The notes beneath the pieces are model-generated. The model saw nothing but the letters and a program-made list of their open reading frames with translations, was not told the origin of the DNA and searched no databases. Both the position numbers and the translations under genes were made by a program. From assembly GCA_040755395.1 (NCBI GenBank), contig JBFMAX010000007.1:62001-126000 (forward strand): a stretch of 64,000 bases of DNA. Reading direction: 5' to 3'. Positions 9,901 through 15,991 of the stretch are shown here, piece after piece. The stretch is from Nitrospirota bacterium. GTDB lineage: Bacteria > Nitrospirota > Nitrospiria > Nitrospirales > Nitrospiraceae. Position 1 is the stretch's first letter, and every line of letters begins with the position of its first letter.

Positions 9901-9994
9901 CCGGCTGTACGGCGACGTGCGGTTTCTGGTCATCGACCGTATCGAAACGCTGCCGGAACGGCTGCCGATGATCTATCGGCGCTTGACTGCGTAG
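6902..9994 (+). CDS. Large NorD/CbbO-type VWA protein with N-terminal helical repeats and HEXXH motif
   Basis: 1030 residues, longer than usual NorD proteins. Residues about 60-320 contain roughly six degenerate helical repeats, each with a core like ALEFIRVAPELTRIL (also YFKESPLLLRAV, CMRQSPQVARVL, FLAEAPVLMRRL). An HEAGH motif is at residues 423-427, with an acidic ILEDARVEYL stretch about 75 residues later. A low-complexity acidic/Gly-Ser linker follows (about 600-690). The C-terminus is a VWA domain with MIDAS DMSGSTS at about residue 848 and LINDGRPLDD further on. Family members partner NorQ/CbbQ ATPases in activating metalloenzymes; the ATPase at 3193 is the likely partner. Confident on the VWA/NorD call, less so on the client. 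Confidence 0.88.
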   Translation: MAPNEQLTERLTDQLGRATAVELVEALAKTAGRSDSVQAALVLLDELEEVSPKVARSAIEAFPELLRRGCLDHAVPWLDLGIAIAGSSGAAAMRYFKESPLLLRAVEPDSARAHVLEVALESAEQDPNVALEFIRVAPELTRILPADQLRAWGEIGAELARVDYVVGIECMRQSPQVARVLRPDDLRAWVAFGMKLIAQNSLGKTDYLGTLEFFRTSPTILSDLDDPPVRQAVVALGSLLADRSPGAAIAFLAEAPVLMRRLPDPDWRLRILRYGALVGERDAEAALAYLRRAPELATLIGDVSNAGIKFENWFKAGMETLDYSAEGGRAYFALETVKALASAEQAMSGVPLRSVARSLKLFAKALCGTDVTIRALPESGGTDQEPIRATVEADGRSIALPAIQRRCATQEENIRLYHVMTAHEAGHLEFGTYNLNIRALADLVEEVRRRDGRDSRDERDVPEKPVAPVAPAPQNLGQFFDLYPQPGVIRDLWVILEDARVEYLLRREYPGLSRDLARLAREAATTRSLRHGLSVRELVVDALLLLTTAEPGTVRIPDPVAEIVERAWRLCQRVLRPEATAEDVVRAAHQVYELLEEMVGTSSQGEAGEGSAPQPDQGAGPKASEEMTGAYRPVTNWAYRGAMNPDRVPDRSGAGGESADSSDGSEGDAEMAVSGITGSAGPADAMGQGRSSEAPRRESTGEGLMPGQVWPSVLEEWLLAENEQREPTGVHAAGGRVFRYHEWDAAIQDYRTNWCQVVEREAADGPSDFIEETLAAHRAGVTLLRRYFESLRPPGLRRVPGCADGDEVDLDAAVRRMADVAAGAEPSERVYMRREKRERQVAAAFLIDMSGSTSRQLADGRRIIDVEKESLVLLCEALDAVGDQYAVYGYSGRGRFQVEFFVLKEFGEPLGGRAAHRLGGIMPLHQNRDGAAIRHATRKLLAQVAKTRLLVLINDGRPLDDGYRDDYSLEDTKAALREARVRGVEPFCITVDREADAYVRRLYGDVRFLVIDRIETLPERLPMIYRRLTA

Positions 9995-10002
9995 CGGGAT
10001 TA

Positions 10003-10074
10003 GGCAAGAGGCGAGAGGTGTCGATCCGAAGCGCCTTCTGCATATCCCGTGCTCCTCGCCTCGCACCGCTTGCC
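10003..10074. repeat. Imperfect intergenic hairpin of GGCGAG-type words
   Basis: Left arm GGCAAGAGGCGAGAGGTG (10003-10020) is opposed by 10051-10074, whose reverse complement reads GGCAAGCGGTGCGAGGCG and on. The two arms share the words GGCAAG and GAGGCGAG. It sits in the short gap between the VWA gene and the next small gene, so it could attenuate readthrough. Confidence 0.55.
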
Positions 10075-10098
10075 GAGCAGTTGAGTTCGGGTCACAAA

Positions 10099-10509
10099 AT
10101 GCCAGACCACTCGGAAAAACCCACTGTCCCCGGCTGGCTCTACAAACTGTTTACCGGCCACCAGTACCCCTATGTGCGGCGGCAGGCCAAGTTTGCGAAC
10201 CGGGACGTCAAGCCCGGCGAGGAACGGCGGGAGCCGACCCGCGAAGAAATCGACGCGAAGTTCTGGGAAATTTATCCTCGGTGCTCGGTGAAAATTCTGC
10301 AGGAAGTCAAAACCGGCATGATCGTCAGCTTTGTCGAATTGGGCGAGTACGCACCCGGCGCGTATCAGGAACTGATCGATCACCCGGAAGAGTTTCTGGC
10401 CAAGATGTACGGCAAGAAAAAGATCAAGGTGAACTTCTACGACGGAGAAAATTTCGTTTGTACGATCAATTTCAAAGTCGGGGGATGGACGGGGCATGAG
10501 GAACATTAA
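10099..10509 (+). CDS. Small conserved-looking cytosolic protein of unknown function
   Basis: 136 residues starting at the ATG of MPDHSEKP. The frame is open further upstream, but that part overlaps the VWA gene and the intergenic hairpin and looks non-coding. No signal peptide or membrane segment. Notable stretches are WLYKLFTGHQYPYVRRQAKF near the start, EIYPRCSVKILQEVKTGMIVSF in the middle and a Lys/aromatic-rich end (KKKIKVNFYDGENFVCTINF). Two Cys are present but no metal motif. I do not recognise the family. It lies 104 bases after the NorD-type gene on the same strand and could be its functional partner. Confidence 0.7.
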   Translation: MPDHSEKPTVPGWLYKLFTGHQYPYVRRQAKFANRDVKPGEERREPTREEIDAKFWEIYPRCSVKILQEVKTGMIVSFVELGEYAPGAYQELIDHPEEFLAKMYGKKKIKVNFYDGENFVCTINFKVGGWTGHEEH

Positions 10510-10511
10510 AA

Positions 10512-10596
10512 CGTTAATCGTTAACCGTCAACCGTGAACCGTTCATCGAGGAAAACCGGGTCTCTTGCGTTCACGAATAACGTTTAACGATTAACG
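10512..10596. repeat. Long imperfect intergenic hairpin of CGTTAA-type words
   Basis: The 28-base arm at 10512-10539 matches the reverse complement of 10569-10596 at 24 of 28 positions. Each arm is itself a chain of near-repeats (CGTTAAT, CGTTAAC, CGTCAAC, CGTGAAC). The loop of about 29 bases is GC-richer. It fills the gap before mdh. Confidence 0.75.
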
Positions 10597-10606
10597 GGGA
10601 GTGCAC

Positions 10607-11545
10607 ATGGCTCGAACGAAAGTGACGGTGGTCGGGGCGGGGAACGTCGGGGGGACGGTCGCCCAGCGGCTGGCGGAGAAGAATTGCTATGACATCGTGC
10701 TGGTGGATATCGTCGAAGGCGTTCCCCAAGGCAAGGCGCTGGACATCACGCAGGCCGGCCCGGTCTGCGGTTACAACTCCCGCGTCGTCGGCACCAACGG
10801 GTATGACGAAACGGCCGGCTCATCCGTCGCGGTGATCACCTCGGGTGTTCCGCGCAAGCCCGGCATGAGCCGCGACGAACTGCTGGCGACCAACACCAAG
10901 ATCGTGCAATCGGTCGTGCGCGAGGTTGCGTTCCGGTCCCCCAACGCGATTCTGGTCATGGTCACCAATCCGCTGGATGTGATGGTGCATGTGGCTCGGC
11001 GGGTCAGCGGGTTTCCCAAAAGCCGCGTCCTGGGCATGGCCGGGGTGTTAGACTCGGCGCGGTTGCGGTCGTTCATCGCCCAAGAACTGGGCGTCGCCGG
11101 GACGGACGTGCAGGCGATGGTCCTGGGCGGGCACGGCGACACGATGGTGCCGTTGCTGCGGTATACGACCGTGGCGGGACGCCCGGTCACTGAACAGTTG
11201 CCTAAAGAGCGATGGGAAGCGTTGATTCGACGGACGCGCGACGGCGGCGCGGAGATCGTCAATTTGCTGAAGGCCGGCAGCGCCTATTATGCGCCGTCGG
11301 CGTCCGTCGTCGAAATGGTCGAAGCGATTCTCAAGGACCAGAAGCGCATCCTGCCCTGCGCCGTGCTGTGTGAAGGCGAATACGACCTGCAGAACGTGGT
11401 GGTCGGGGTGCCGGTCAAGCTCGGACGAAACGGAGCCGAAGCCATCGTCGAATACGAGCTGACCGCCGAAGAACGCGCGGCGCTGCACGCTTCCGCGACC
11501 GCCGTGCGTGAACTCTGCGGGGTCGTGGACCGCCTCCTGACCTGA
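10607..11545 (+). CDS. mdh: Malate dehydrogenase (NAD-dependent, LDH-like type)
   Basis: 312 residues from ATG at 10607; a GTG six bases upstream is a less likely start. Dinucleotide-binding [13 protein letters not shown] at the N-terminus with Asp-Ile (VLVDIVEG) at the end of beta-2 favouring NAD. The catalytic His is in [12 protein letters not shown] (about residue 175) and substrate-binding Arg residues are in [15 protein letters not shown]. This is the MDH type common in bacteria with LDH-like enzymes; it interconverts malate and oxaloacetate in the TCA or reductive TCA cycle. The gene stands alone between two intergenic hairpins. Confidence 0.95.
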   Translation: MARTKVTVVGAGNVGGTVAQRLAEKNCYDIVLVDIVEGVPQGKALDITQAGPVCGYNSRVVGTNGYDETAGSSVAVITSGVPRKPGMSRDELLATNTKIVQSVVREVAFRSPNAILVMVTNPLDVMVHVARRVSGFPKSRVLGMAGVLDSARLRSFIAQELGVAGTDVQAMVLGGHGDTMVPLLRYTTVAGRPVTEQLPKERWEALIRRTRDGGAEIVNLLKAGSAYYAPSASVVEMVEAILKDQKRILPCAVLCEGEYDLQNVVVGVPVKLGRNGAEAIVEYELTAEERAALHASATAVRELCGVVDRLLT

Positions 11546-11554
11546 GCATGAGCT

Positions 11555-11653
11555 CAATGGTCAATAGTCATTCGTCAATGGTCAGTAGTCATTGGTCAAC
11601 GGATAGGCTTGGCCGGTGCAGTAAGCCCTTTGACGCTTGACTGTTGACCATTG
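11555..11653. repeat. Long imperfect intergenic hairpin of GGTCAAT-type words
   Basis: The 27-base arm at 11555-11581 matches the reverse complement of 11627-11653 at 23 of 27 positions. The left arm and its continuation to 11601 repeat the word GTCAATG/GTCATTG at least five times. It lies just past the mdh stop codon and may act as a transcript-end structure. Confidence 0.75.
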
Positions 11654-11736
11654 CCTGCTCCTTCCGCCGCTTGACATTCCGGCTCGGCTTGCAGTAGACA
11701 CTTCGGCTTAGCAGTTAACCGAAGGGTGGGGACGAT

Positions 11737-12327
11737 ATGACATTCCTCGAAAATCCTTACCAGACGATGGCCGTAGGATTCGCGCTGACGATCGCGTTGG
11801 TCGGGATATGGCTGGCGATGGTCGGCATGCCGGACGGTGGAGCCTGGTTCGAGCAGATCTTCCGCTGGCTTCATTTCCTGGCCGGCATCACCTGGATCGG
11901 GCTTCTGTACTTCTTCAACTTCATCAACGCGGGCTTCCTGAAATCGCTGGACGCCGGCCAAAAAGGGGTCGTGATTCCGCGGTTGATGCCGGCCGCGCTG
12001 AACTGGTTCCGTCACGGCGCGACCGTGACCGTGCTGGCGGGGCTGGCGTTGATCTTTTACTTGCACCCGTCCCTTGAGGGCACCGGCGACAAGGCGATAT
12101 GGATCGGCGGTCTCCTGGGATTGATCATGATGATCAACGTCCACGCGATCATCTGGCCGTGCCAGAAGAAGATCATCCAGTGGACCAAGGAGTCCGCGGA
12201 GACCGGCAAGCCGACCCCTCCGGAAATGGCGGCGGTTGCCAAGAAGGCGCTCTATGCCTCGCGGATCAATGTGATGCTCTCGATTCCGATGCTGTTCTTC
12301 ATGGCGGCCGCCAGCCACTTCAAATAG
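11737..12327 (+). CDS. PuuD-like (urate hydroxylase membrane domain family) integral membrane protein
   Basis: 196 residues, almost entirely membrane-embedded. Hydrophobic helices cover about residues 10-30, 40-65, 90-110, 122-142 and 176-194. Conserved-looking motifs include WLHFLAGITWIGLLYFFNF with a helix-borne His, NWFRHGATVTVLAGL and INVHAIIWPCQKK; the His residues could ligate haem. Proteins of this family are named after PuuD urate hydroxylase, whose longer form adds a cytochrome c domain that is absent here. No purine-degradation genes lie nearby, so a role in urate oxidation is doubtful; a haem-binding respiratory role is an alternative. Confidence 0.75.
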   Translation: MTFLENPYQTMAVGFALTIALVGIWLAMVGMPDGGAWFEQIFRWLHFLAGITWIGLLYFFNFINAGFLKSLDAGQKGVVIPRLMPAALNWFRHGATVTVLAGLALIFYLHPSLEGTGDKAIWIGGLLGLIMMINVHAIIWPCQKKIIQWTKESAETGKPTPPEMAAVAKKALYASRINVMLSIPMLFFMAAASHFK

Positions 12328-12629
12328 GTCCGTCGCGATCATCCCTGTGAGTGACCGGCGGGCGGGTACGGCCGAATCGCGTCGAGTCCGGTCTCGAAGT
12401 CTCATTCGCTGCCTGCGCGGGATCATGCCGCAAACCGTGAGGTGGTTACGGTTCTGATAACGGCCATCCGTAGAACCGCCGCCTGGTGTACGGCCGAAGT
12501 GCCCATCCGGACATAGGTCCCTGGCCCTAACTCCTTGAGAATCAGCCCTATTCGCCAGCCCTTGGCTTGACGAGCCGGGTAAGCGGGCCGTATAGTGAGC
12601 CTCTCGTTCGACTCTTCCGGAGGAACCTG
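12328..12629. other. Intergenic region holding the nuoF-like promoter
   Basis: About 300 bases with no convincing gene. The word TACGGCCGAA appears twice (near 12368 and 12491). Apart from the promoter at 12567-12596 I see no further structure. Confidence 0.5.
12567..12596 (+). promoter_or_regulatory. Sigma-70-type promoter for the nuoF-like/ferredoxin genes
   Basis: -35 TTGACG (12567-12572) and -10 TATAGT (12591-12596) with an 18-base spacer, about 33 bases upstream of the chosen GTG start. Confidence 0.55.
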
Positions 12630-13931
12630 GTGACGGCTGCGGAACCGAGAGTGCTGCAACAGCTCAACGGGAAGCCGTGGGAGATCGACCCTTATCTGAA
12701 AGTCGGAGGGTATGAGGCCTGGCGGAAGTGTGTGACCGAGCTGCAGCCGGACGACATTGTCGGAGAGATCAAGCGGTCCGGGCTTCGCGGCCGAGGCGGG
12801 GCCGGTTTCCCGACCGGCACCAAGTGGGACAAGGTTCTTCACCACCGCATCAAGGAACGCTACTTCGTCTGCAATGCCGGCGAGCATGAGCCCGGGACCT
12901 TCAAGGACCGGTATCTCCTCCAACACGCTCCCCATCAACTGCTCGAGGGATGTTTGATCGCTTCGTATGCGGTCAACGCCAAGGCTTCGTTCATCTATAT
13001 CAACCACGAATATCAGGAGGAGCATGAGAACCTGAAAAAGGCCATCGCGCAGGCCAGGGAACGCGGGTTTGTGGGCAAGAACATCTTCGGCAAGGGCGTC
13101 GACATCGAGATCGAGCTGTTTGCCGGTCATGGGAGTTACGTTGCGGGAGAAGAAACGGCCATGTTGGAGTCGATGCAGGGCCGGCCGGCGATGCCTCGCC
13201 AGAAGCCGCCGTTTTATCCGACCGACTTTGGGCTCTACGGCAAGCCGACGCTGGTGAACAACGTCGAGACGCTCTGCAATATTCCGCGCATCCTCCGAAA
13301 CGGCGCCGACTGGTTCACCCAGGTGGGTACGGAGAAGTGTCCGGGCACGATGTTGTTCTCGCTCAGCGGGGCTGTCAACCGGCCGGGCGTGTACGAGATG
13401 CCGATGGGGACGACGATTCGGCGACTGATCGAGGAGTGCGGAGGCGGGGTGCCGGGCGGGAGAAAGGTGAAAGCCGTGTTTCCAGGCGGCCCGGCGTTTT
13501 CGATGGTCATGCCCGACCAACTGGACCTGCCGATGGATTTCGATTCTCTCAAGAAAGCCGGAACCGGACTGGGCTCGGCCGGCGTGATCGTCGTGGACGA
13601 TACGACCTGCATGGTGGCCCAGACGCTGAAATTTTCCAATTTCTTCAAGACCGAGAGCTGCGGTCAGTGTCCGCCCTGCCGCATGGGCACGATCAATCTC
13701 GCGACGCTGGTCGACAAAGTAGAGCGGGGCGAAGGAACTCAGAAAGATCTCGACAGCCTGTTGCAGCTCTGCGGATTCGTGAAAGGGACGGGGTACTGCA
13801 CCTTGGTGACCGGGGCTGCGGTGCTGGTGCAGAGCAGCTTGCGGCTGTTCCGGCATGAATATGAGGAGCATATCCGGTTGCAGCGGTGTCCCTATCGGCC
13901 CGTGGCGGCCGGGATCGGCTCCTGTGCGTGA
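12630..13931 (+). CDS. NuoF-type NADH-binding flavoprotein (NADH dehydrogenase 51 kDa subunit family)
   Basis: 433 residues. I chose GTG at 12630 because CCGGAGGAAC lies just upstream and the preceding in-frame codons overlap the promoter. FMN/NADH motifs: GLRGRGGAGFPTGTKWDK near residue 53 and GHGSYVAGEETAMLESMQG near residue 165. The N3-type [4Fe-4S] ligands are ESCGQCPPCRMGT near residue 340 with a further Cys in the TGYCTLV stretch. NuoF oxidises NADH in complex I, but here no nuoE or other complex I gene is adjacent; instead a 2Fe-2S ferredoxin starts 12 bases later. A stand-alone NAD(P)H:ferredoxin oxidoreductase module is a plausible alternative. Confidence 0.9.
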   Translation: MTAAEPRVLQQLNGKPWEIDPYLKVGGYEAWRKCVTELQPDDIVGEIKRSGLRGRGGAGFPTGTKWDKVLHHRIKERYFVCNAGEHEPGTFKDRYLLQHAPHQLLEGCLIASYAVNAKASFIYINHEYQEEHENLKKAIAQARERGFVGKNIFGKGVDIEIELFAGHGSYVAGEETAMLESMQGRPAMPRQKPPFYPTDFGLYGKPTLVNNVETLCNIPRILRNGADWFTQVGTEKCPGTMLFSLSGAVNRPGVYEMPMGTTIRRLIEECGGGVPGGRKVKAVFPGGPAFSMVMPDQLDLPMDFDSLKKAGTGLGSAGVIVVDDTTCMVAQTLKFSNFFKTESCGQCPPCRMGTINLATLVDKVERGEGTQKDLDSLLQLCGFVKGTGYCTLVTGAAVLVQSSLRLFRHEYEEHIRLQRCPYRPVAAGIGSCA

Positions 13932-13943
13932 GGAAGTTCGTCG

Positions 13944-14303
13944 ATGCCGCGTGTGACGTTCCTGCATCCCCAGGGAAAGAGCGGCGACGTGGAACCCAAC
14001 ATGACGCTGCTGGAAGCGGCTCAGACGCTCGGGTTCCCCCTGAATCATGATTGCGGCGGCAACGCCTCCTGCACGACCTGCCGGGTCGAGGTGCAGGAGG
14101 GCGGCGAAAATCTCTCCGAGATCGACTTCGACGAGCAGGATCTATTGGATCGGGAGGCGCTGTCGGAGCCGTGGCATCGCCTCGGGTGCCAGGCCCGGGT
14201 GCTGGGCGATGTGGTCGTGCGGGTGCCGGAATCGAAATGGGAGTCGCCGTCGTCTCAGCAGCGGGACGCACGGTCGAGCGATCACGAATGCAGCCTTCCA
14301 TGA
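13944..14303 (+). CDS. 2Fe-2S ferredoxin
   Basis: 119 residues. Plant/adrenodoxin-type cluster ligands are seen as CGGNASCTTC near residues 37-46 (C-x5-C-x2-C) plus a fourth Cys in LGCQARVLGD near residue 80. It begins 12 bases after the NuoF-like stop codon, so the two are surely cotranscribed and the ferredoxin is the likely electron partner of that flavoprotein. The C-terminal 25 residues after PESKW are polar and unlike the ferredoxin fold. Confidence 0.9.
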   Translation: MPRVTFLHPQGKSGDVEPNMTLLEAAQTLGFPLNHDCGGNASCTTCRVEVQEGGENLSEIDFDEQDLLDREALSEPWHRLGCQARVLGDVVVRVPESKWESPSSQQRDARSSDHECSLP

Positions 14304-14347
14304 AGAAGGTGTGATAGACTACAGGGGATCATAGAGGGAGGAGAACA

Positions 14348-14668
14348 ATGATCACCATTACGCCGGTGGCCGAGCAGAAGATCAAGGAACTGATGGCCGA
14401 AGAGAAGGACACGGTCGGTCTGCGGATCTACGTCCGCGGCGGCGGATGTCACGGGTATCAATACGGCATGGCTTTCGAGTCGAAACTGTCCGATGACGAC
14501 ACCGTCATCGAGAAGGGGGGCGTGAAGGTCATTCTGGATTCGCAGAGCGCGCCGCTGCTGAGCGGGGCGGAAGTGGATTACGTCGACAGCCTGCAGGGGT
14601 CCGGCTTTGCCATCAAAAATCCGCAGGCCAAGACCACCTGCGGGTGCGGCAGCTCGTTCAGCGCCTGA
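14348..14668 (+). CDS. A-type iron-sulfur carrier (ErpA/IscA/HesB family)
   Basis: 106 residues with the family's three cysteines: one in GGCHGYQYG near residue 36 and two in CGCGSSFSA at the C-terminus. The protein delivers [4Fe-4S] or [2Fe-2S] clusters to apo-enzymes. ATG is preceded by a strong Shine-Dalgarno (GAGGGAGGAGAACA). Placement right after a NuoF-like protein and ferredoxin, both Fe-S proteins, fits a maturation role. ErpA versus IscA cannot be settled from this sequence alone. Confidence 0.92.
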   Translation: MITITPVAEQKIKELMAEEKDTVGLRIYVRGGGCHGYQYGMAFESKLSDDDTVIEKGGVKVILDSQSAPLLSGAEVDYVDSLQGSGFAIKNPQAKTTCGCGSSFSA

Positions 14669-14676
14669 GGAGAAAC

Positions 14677-14820
14677 GGTCAGCTCTCGGCATTCAGCCGT
14701 CAGCCTGAAGTGAAGAGACACTCGAGAGAGGGGCCGGAGTTGCCTTTCCGTAGGAGGTGCAATTCCGGCCCGATTCTTTTTATCTCGTGGCTGATTGCTC
14801 ACGACTGACGACGAGCAAGC
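14677..14820. repeat. Weak intergenic hairpin of GTCAGC-type words
   Basis: Words such as CAGCTCTC, CATTCAGC and CGTCAGCC on the left are opposed by GGCTGATTGC, TCACGACTGA and CGACGAGC on the right. Pairing is looser than at 10512 or 11555, so this is only a possible member of the same architectural class. Confidence 0.35.
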
Positions 14821-14828
14821 GCTTGGTC

Positions 14829-15278
14829 ATGGATCGAGCCAGCGTCACACGGCGGTATCGGTTTTGCGCGCAGCATCGGCTGCACACCGAGCGCCTGTCC
14901 GAAGAAGAGAACTGGGCCGTGTTCGGGAAATGCAATAATCCCAACGGCCACGGGCATAACTACGTCGTGCTGGTCACGGTGACGGGCGAGATCGATCCTC
15001 GAACCGGCGCCGTGATCGATCTCCGGGAGTTGGACCGTATGGTGATTGACACGATCGTGAAGCGCTTCGACCACCGGGACCTGAATCAAGACCCGGAATT
15101 CACCGGCCGCACGACCACCGGCGAGAATCTCGCCATGCTGATCTGGGACCTGCTGGTCGCACGCGTCCCTCAAGGCCGGCTCGAGAAAGTCGGGGTCATC
15201 GAGACCCGCGACAACTACTTCGAGTACACCGGACCGGAAGTGTCCCGGGCAACGGTGACTGGAGTGACTCATGAGTGA
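14829..15278 (+). CDS. 6-pyruvoyl-tetrahydropterin synthase of the eukaryote-like (biopterin) type
   Basis: 149 residues from the ATG of MDRASVTRR. Zinc ligands: AQHRLH near residue 14 and HGHNY near residue 43. The catalytic Cys is in [14 protein letters not shown], the spacing of animal PTPS rather than of Que[20 protein letters not shown] and TTGENLA also follow the animal pattern. PTPS turns 7,8-dihydroneopterin triphosphate into 6-pyruvoyl-tetrahydropterin. The stop codon overlaps the folE start by 8 bases, so both early steps of the pathway are translationally coupled. QueD activity for queuosine is the main alternative. Confidence 0.88.
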   Translation: MDRASVTRRYRFCAQHRLHTERLSEEENWAVFGKCNNPNGHGHNYVVLVTVTGEIDPRTGAVIDLRELDRMVIDTIVKRFDHRDLNQDPEFTGRTTTGENLAMLIWDLLVARVPQGRLEKVGVIETRDNYFEYTGPEVSRATVTGVTHE

Positions 15279-15918
15279 TCGTCTATCGACGGTGAGACGA
15301 GCGGGACGAAGCCGGGCCATTCGCGCCAACGGGCGTCCGGCCGAGATTGAGGAGATCCAGGCCTTGGTGGTGGATCTATTAGCCATGCTCGGCGAGCAGC
15401 CGAGGAGAAACGGGCTCCTGAAGACGCCCGAACGGGTGGCGAAGGCCCTGCGGTTCATGACGCAGGGCTATCAGCAGGACATCGAGCGGCTGCTCAACGG
15501 CGCGCTGTTCCCGATCGACTATGACGAGATGGTGATCGTGAAGGACATCGACTTCTTCAGCCTCTGCGAGCACCATCTTCTGCCGTTCTTCGGAAAGTGC
15601 CACGTCGGGTATATCCCCAATAAGAAAGTGGTCGGCCTGAGCAAGATCCCGCGCGTCGTGGACGCCTTCAGCCGGCGGCTCCAGGTGCAGGAACGGCTGA
15701 CGGTGCAGATCGCGGAGACCCTGCAGTCGAAGCTGAACGCCCATGGGGTCGGGGTGGTGATCGAAGCCCGCCACCTCTGCATGATGATGCGCGGCGTCGA
15801 GAAGCAGAACACCATCGCGGTGACCAGTTCCATGCTGGGGGTCTTCAGGAGCCAGCAGCAGACGCGTGACGAATTCCTCAAGCTCATCCGGCGGGGCAGC
15901 GTCGGGGACCCTGACTGA
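15271..15918 (+). CDS. folE: GTP cyclohydrolase I
   Basis: 215 residues. Zinc and substrate motifs: [20 protein letters not shown] near residue 95, [23 protein letters not shown] near residue 125 and [16 protein letters not shown] near residue 167. The enzyme converts GTP to 7,8-dihydroneopterin triphosphate and feeds folate, queuosine and biopterin pathways. The start codon lies inside the end of the PTPS gene (8-base overlap), which puts its product directly upstream of that enzyme. The N-terminal 30 residues are basic and probably disordered. Confidence 0.96.
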   Translation: MSDRLSTVRRAGRSRAIRANGRPAEIEEIQALVVDLLAMLGEQPRRNGLLKTPERVAKALRFMTQGYQQDIERLLNGALFPIDYDEMVIVKDIDFFSLCEHHLLPFFGKCHVGYIPNKKVVGLSKIPRVVDAFSRRLQVQERLTVQIAETLQSKLNAHGVGVVIEARHLCMMMRGVEKQNTIAVTSSMLGVFRSQQQTRDEFLKLIRRGSVGDPD

Positions 15919-15956
15919 GCCGCGCTGATGTGTCCACGCTGAATCGGCACGCTGCT

Positions 15957-15991
15957 AATTCAGAATTCAGAATTCAGAATTCAGAATTCAG
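15957..15991. repeat. Tandem AATTCAG repeat, five copies
   Basis: Five perfect head-to-tail copies of the 7-mer AATTCAG followed by AATTTC, between convergent folE and the hydrolase. It has the same flavour as the reiterated words in the intergenic hairpins but lacks an opposing arm. Confidence 0.9.

Noticed and set aside
12567-12629. Longer NuoF start at TTG 12567
   Set aside because: That codon is within the -35 box of the promoter and lacks a ribosome-binding site; GTG at 12630 has one.
12423-14048. 541-codon minus-strand frame opposite the NuoF-like gene
   Set aside because: The plus strand carries complete FMN, NADH and Fe-S motifs with a promoter and Shine-Dalgarno; the antisense frame has none.
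15957-15991. AATTCAG repeats as a CRISPR array
   Set aside because: The unit is 7 bases with no spacers and no cas genes nearby.
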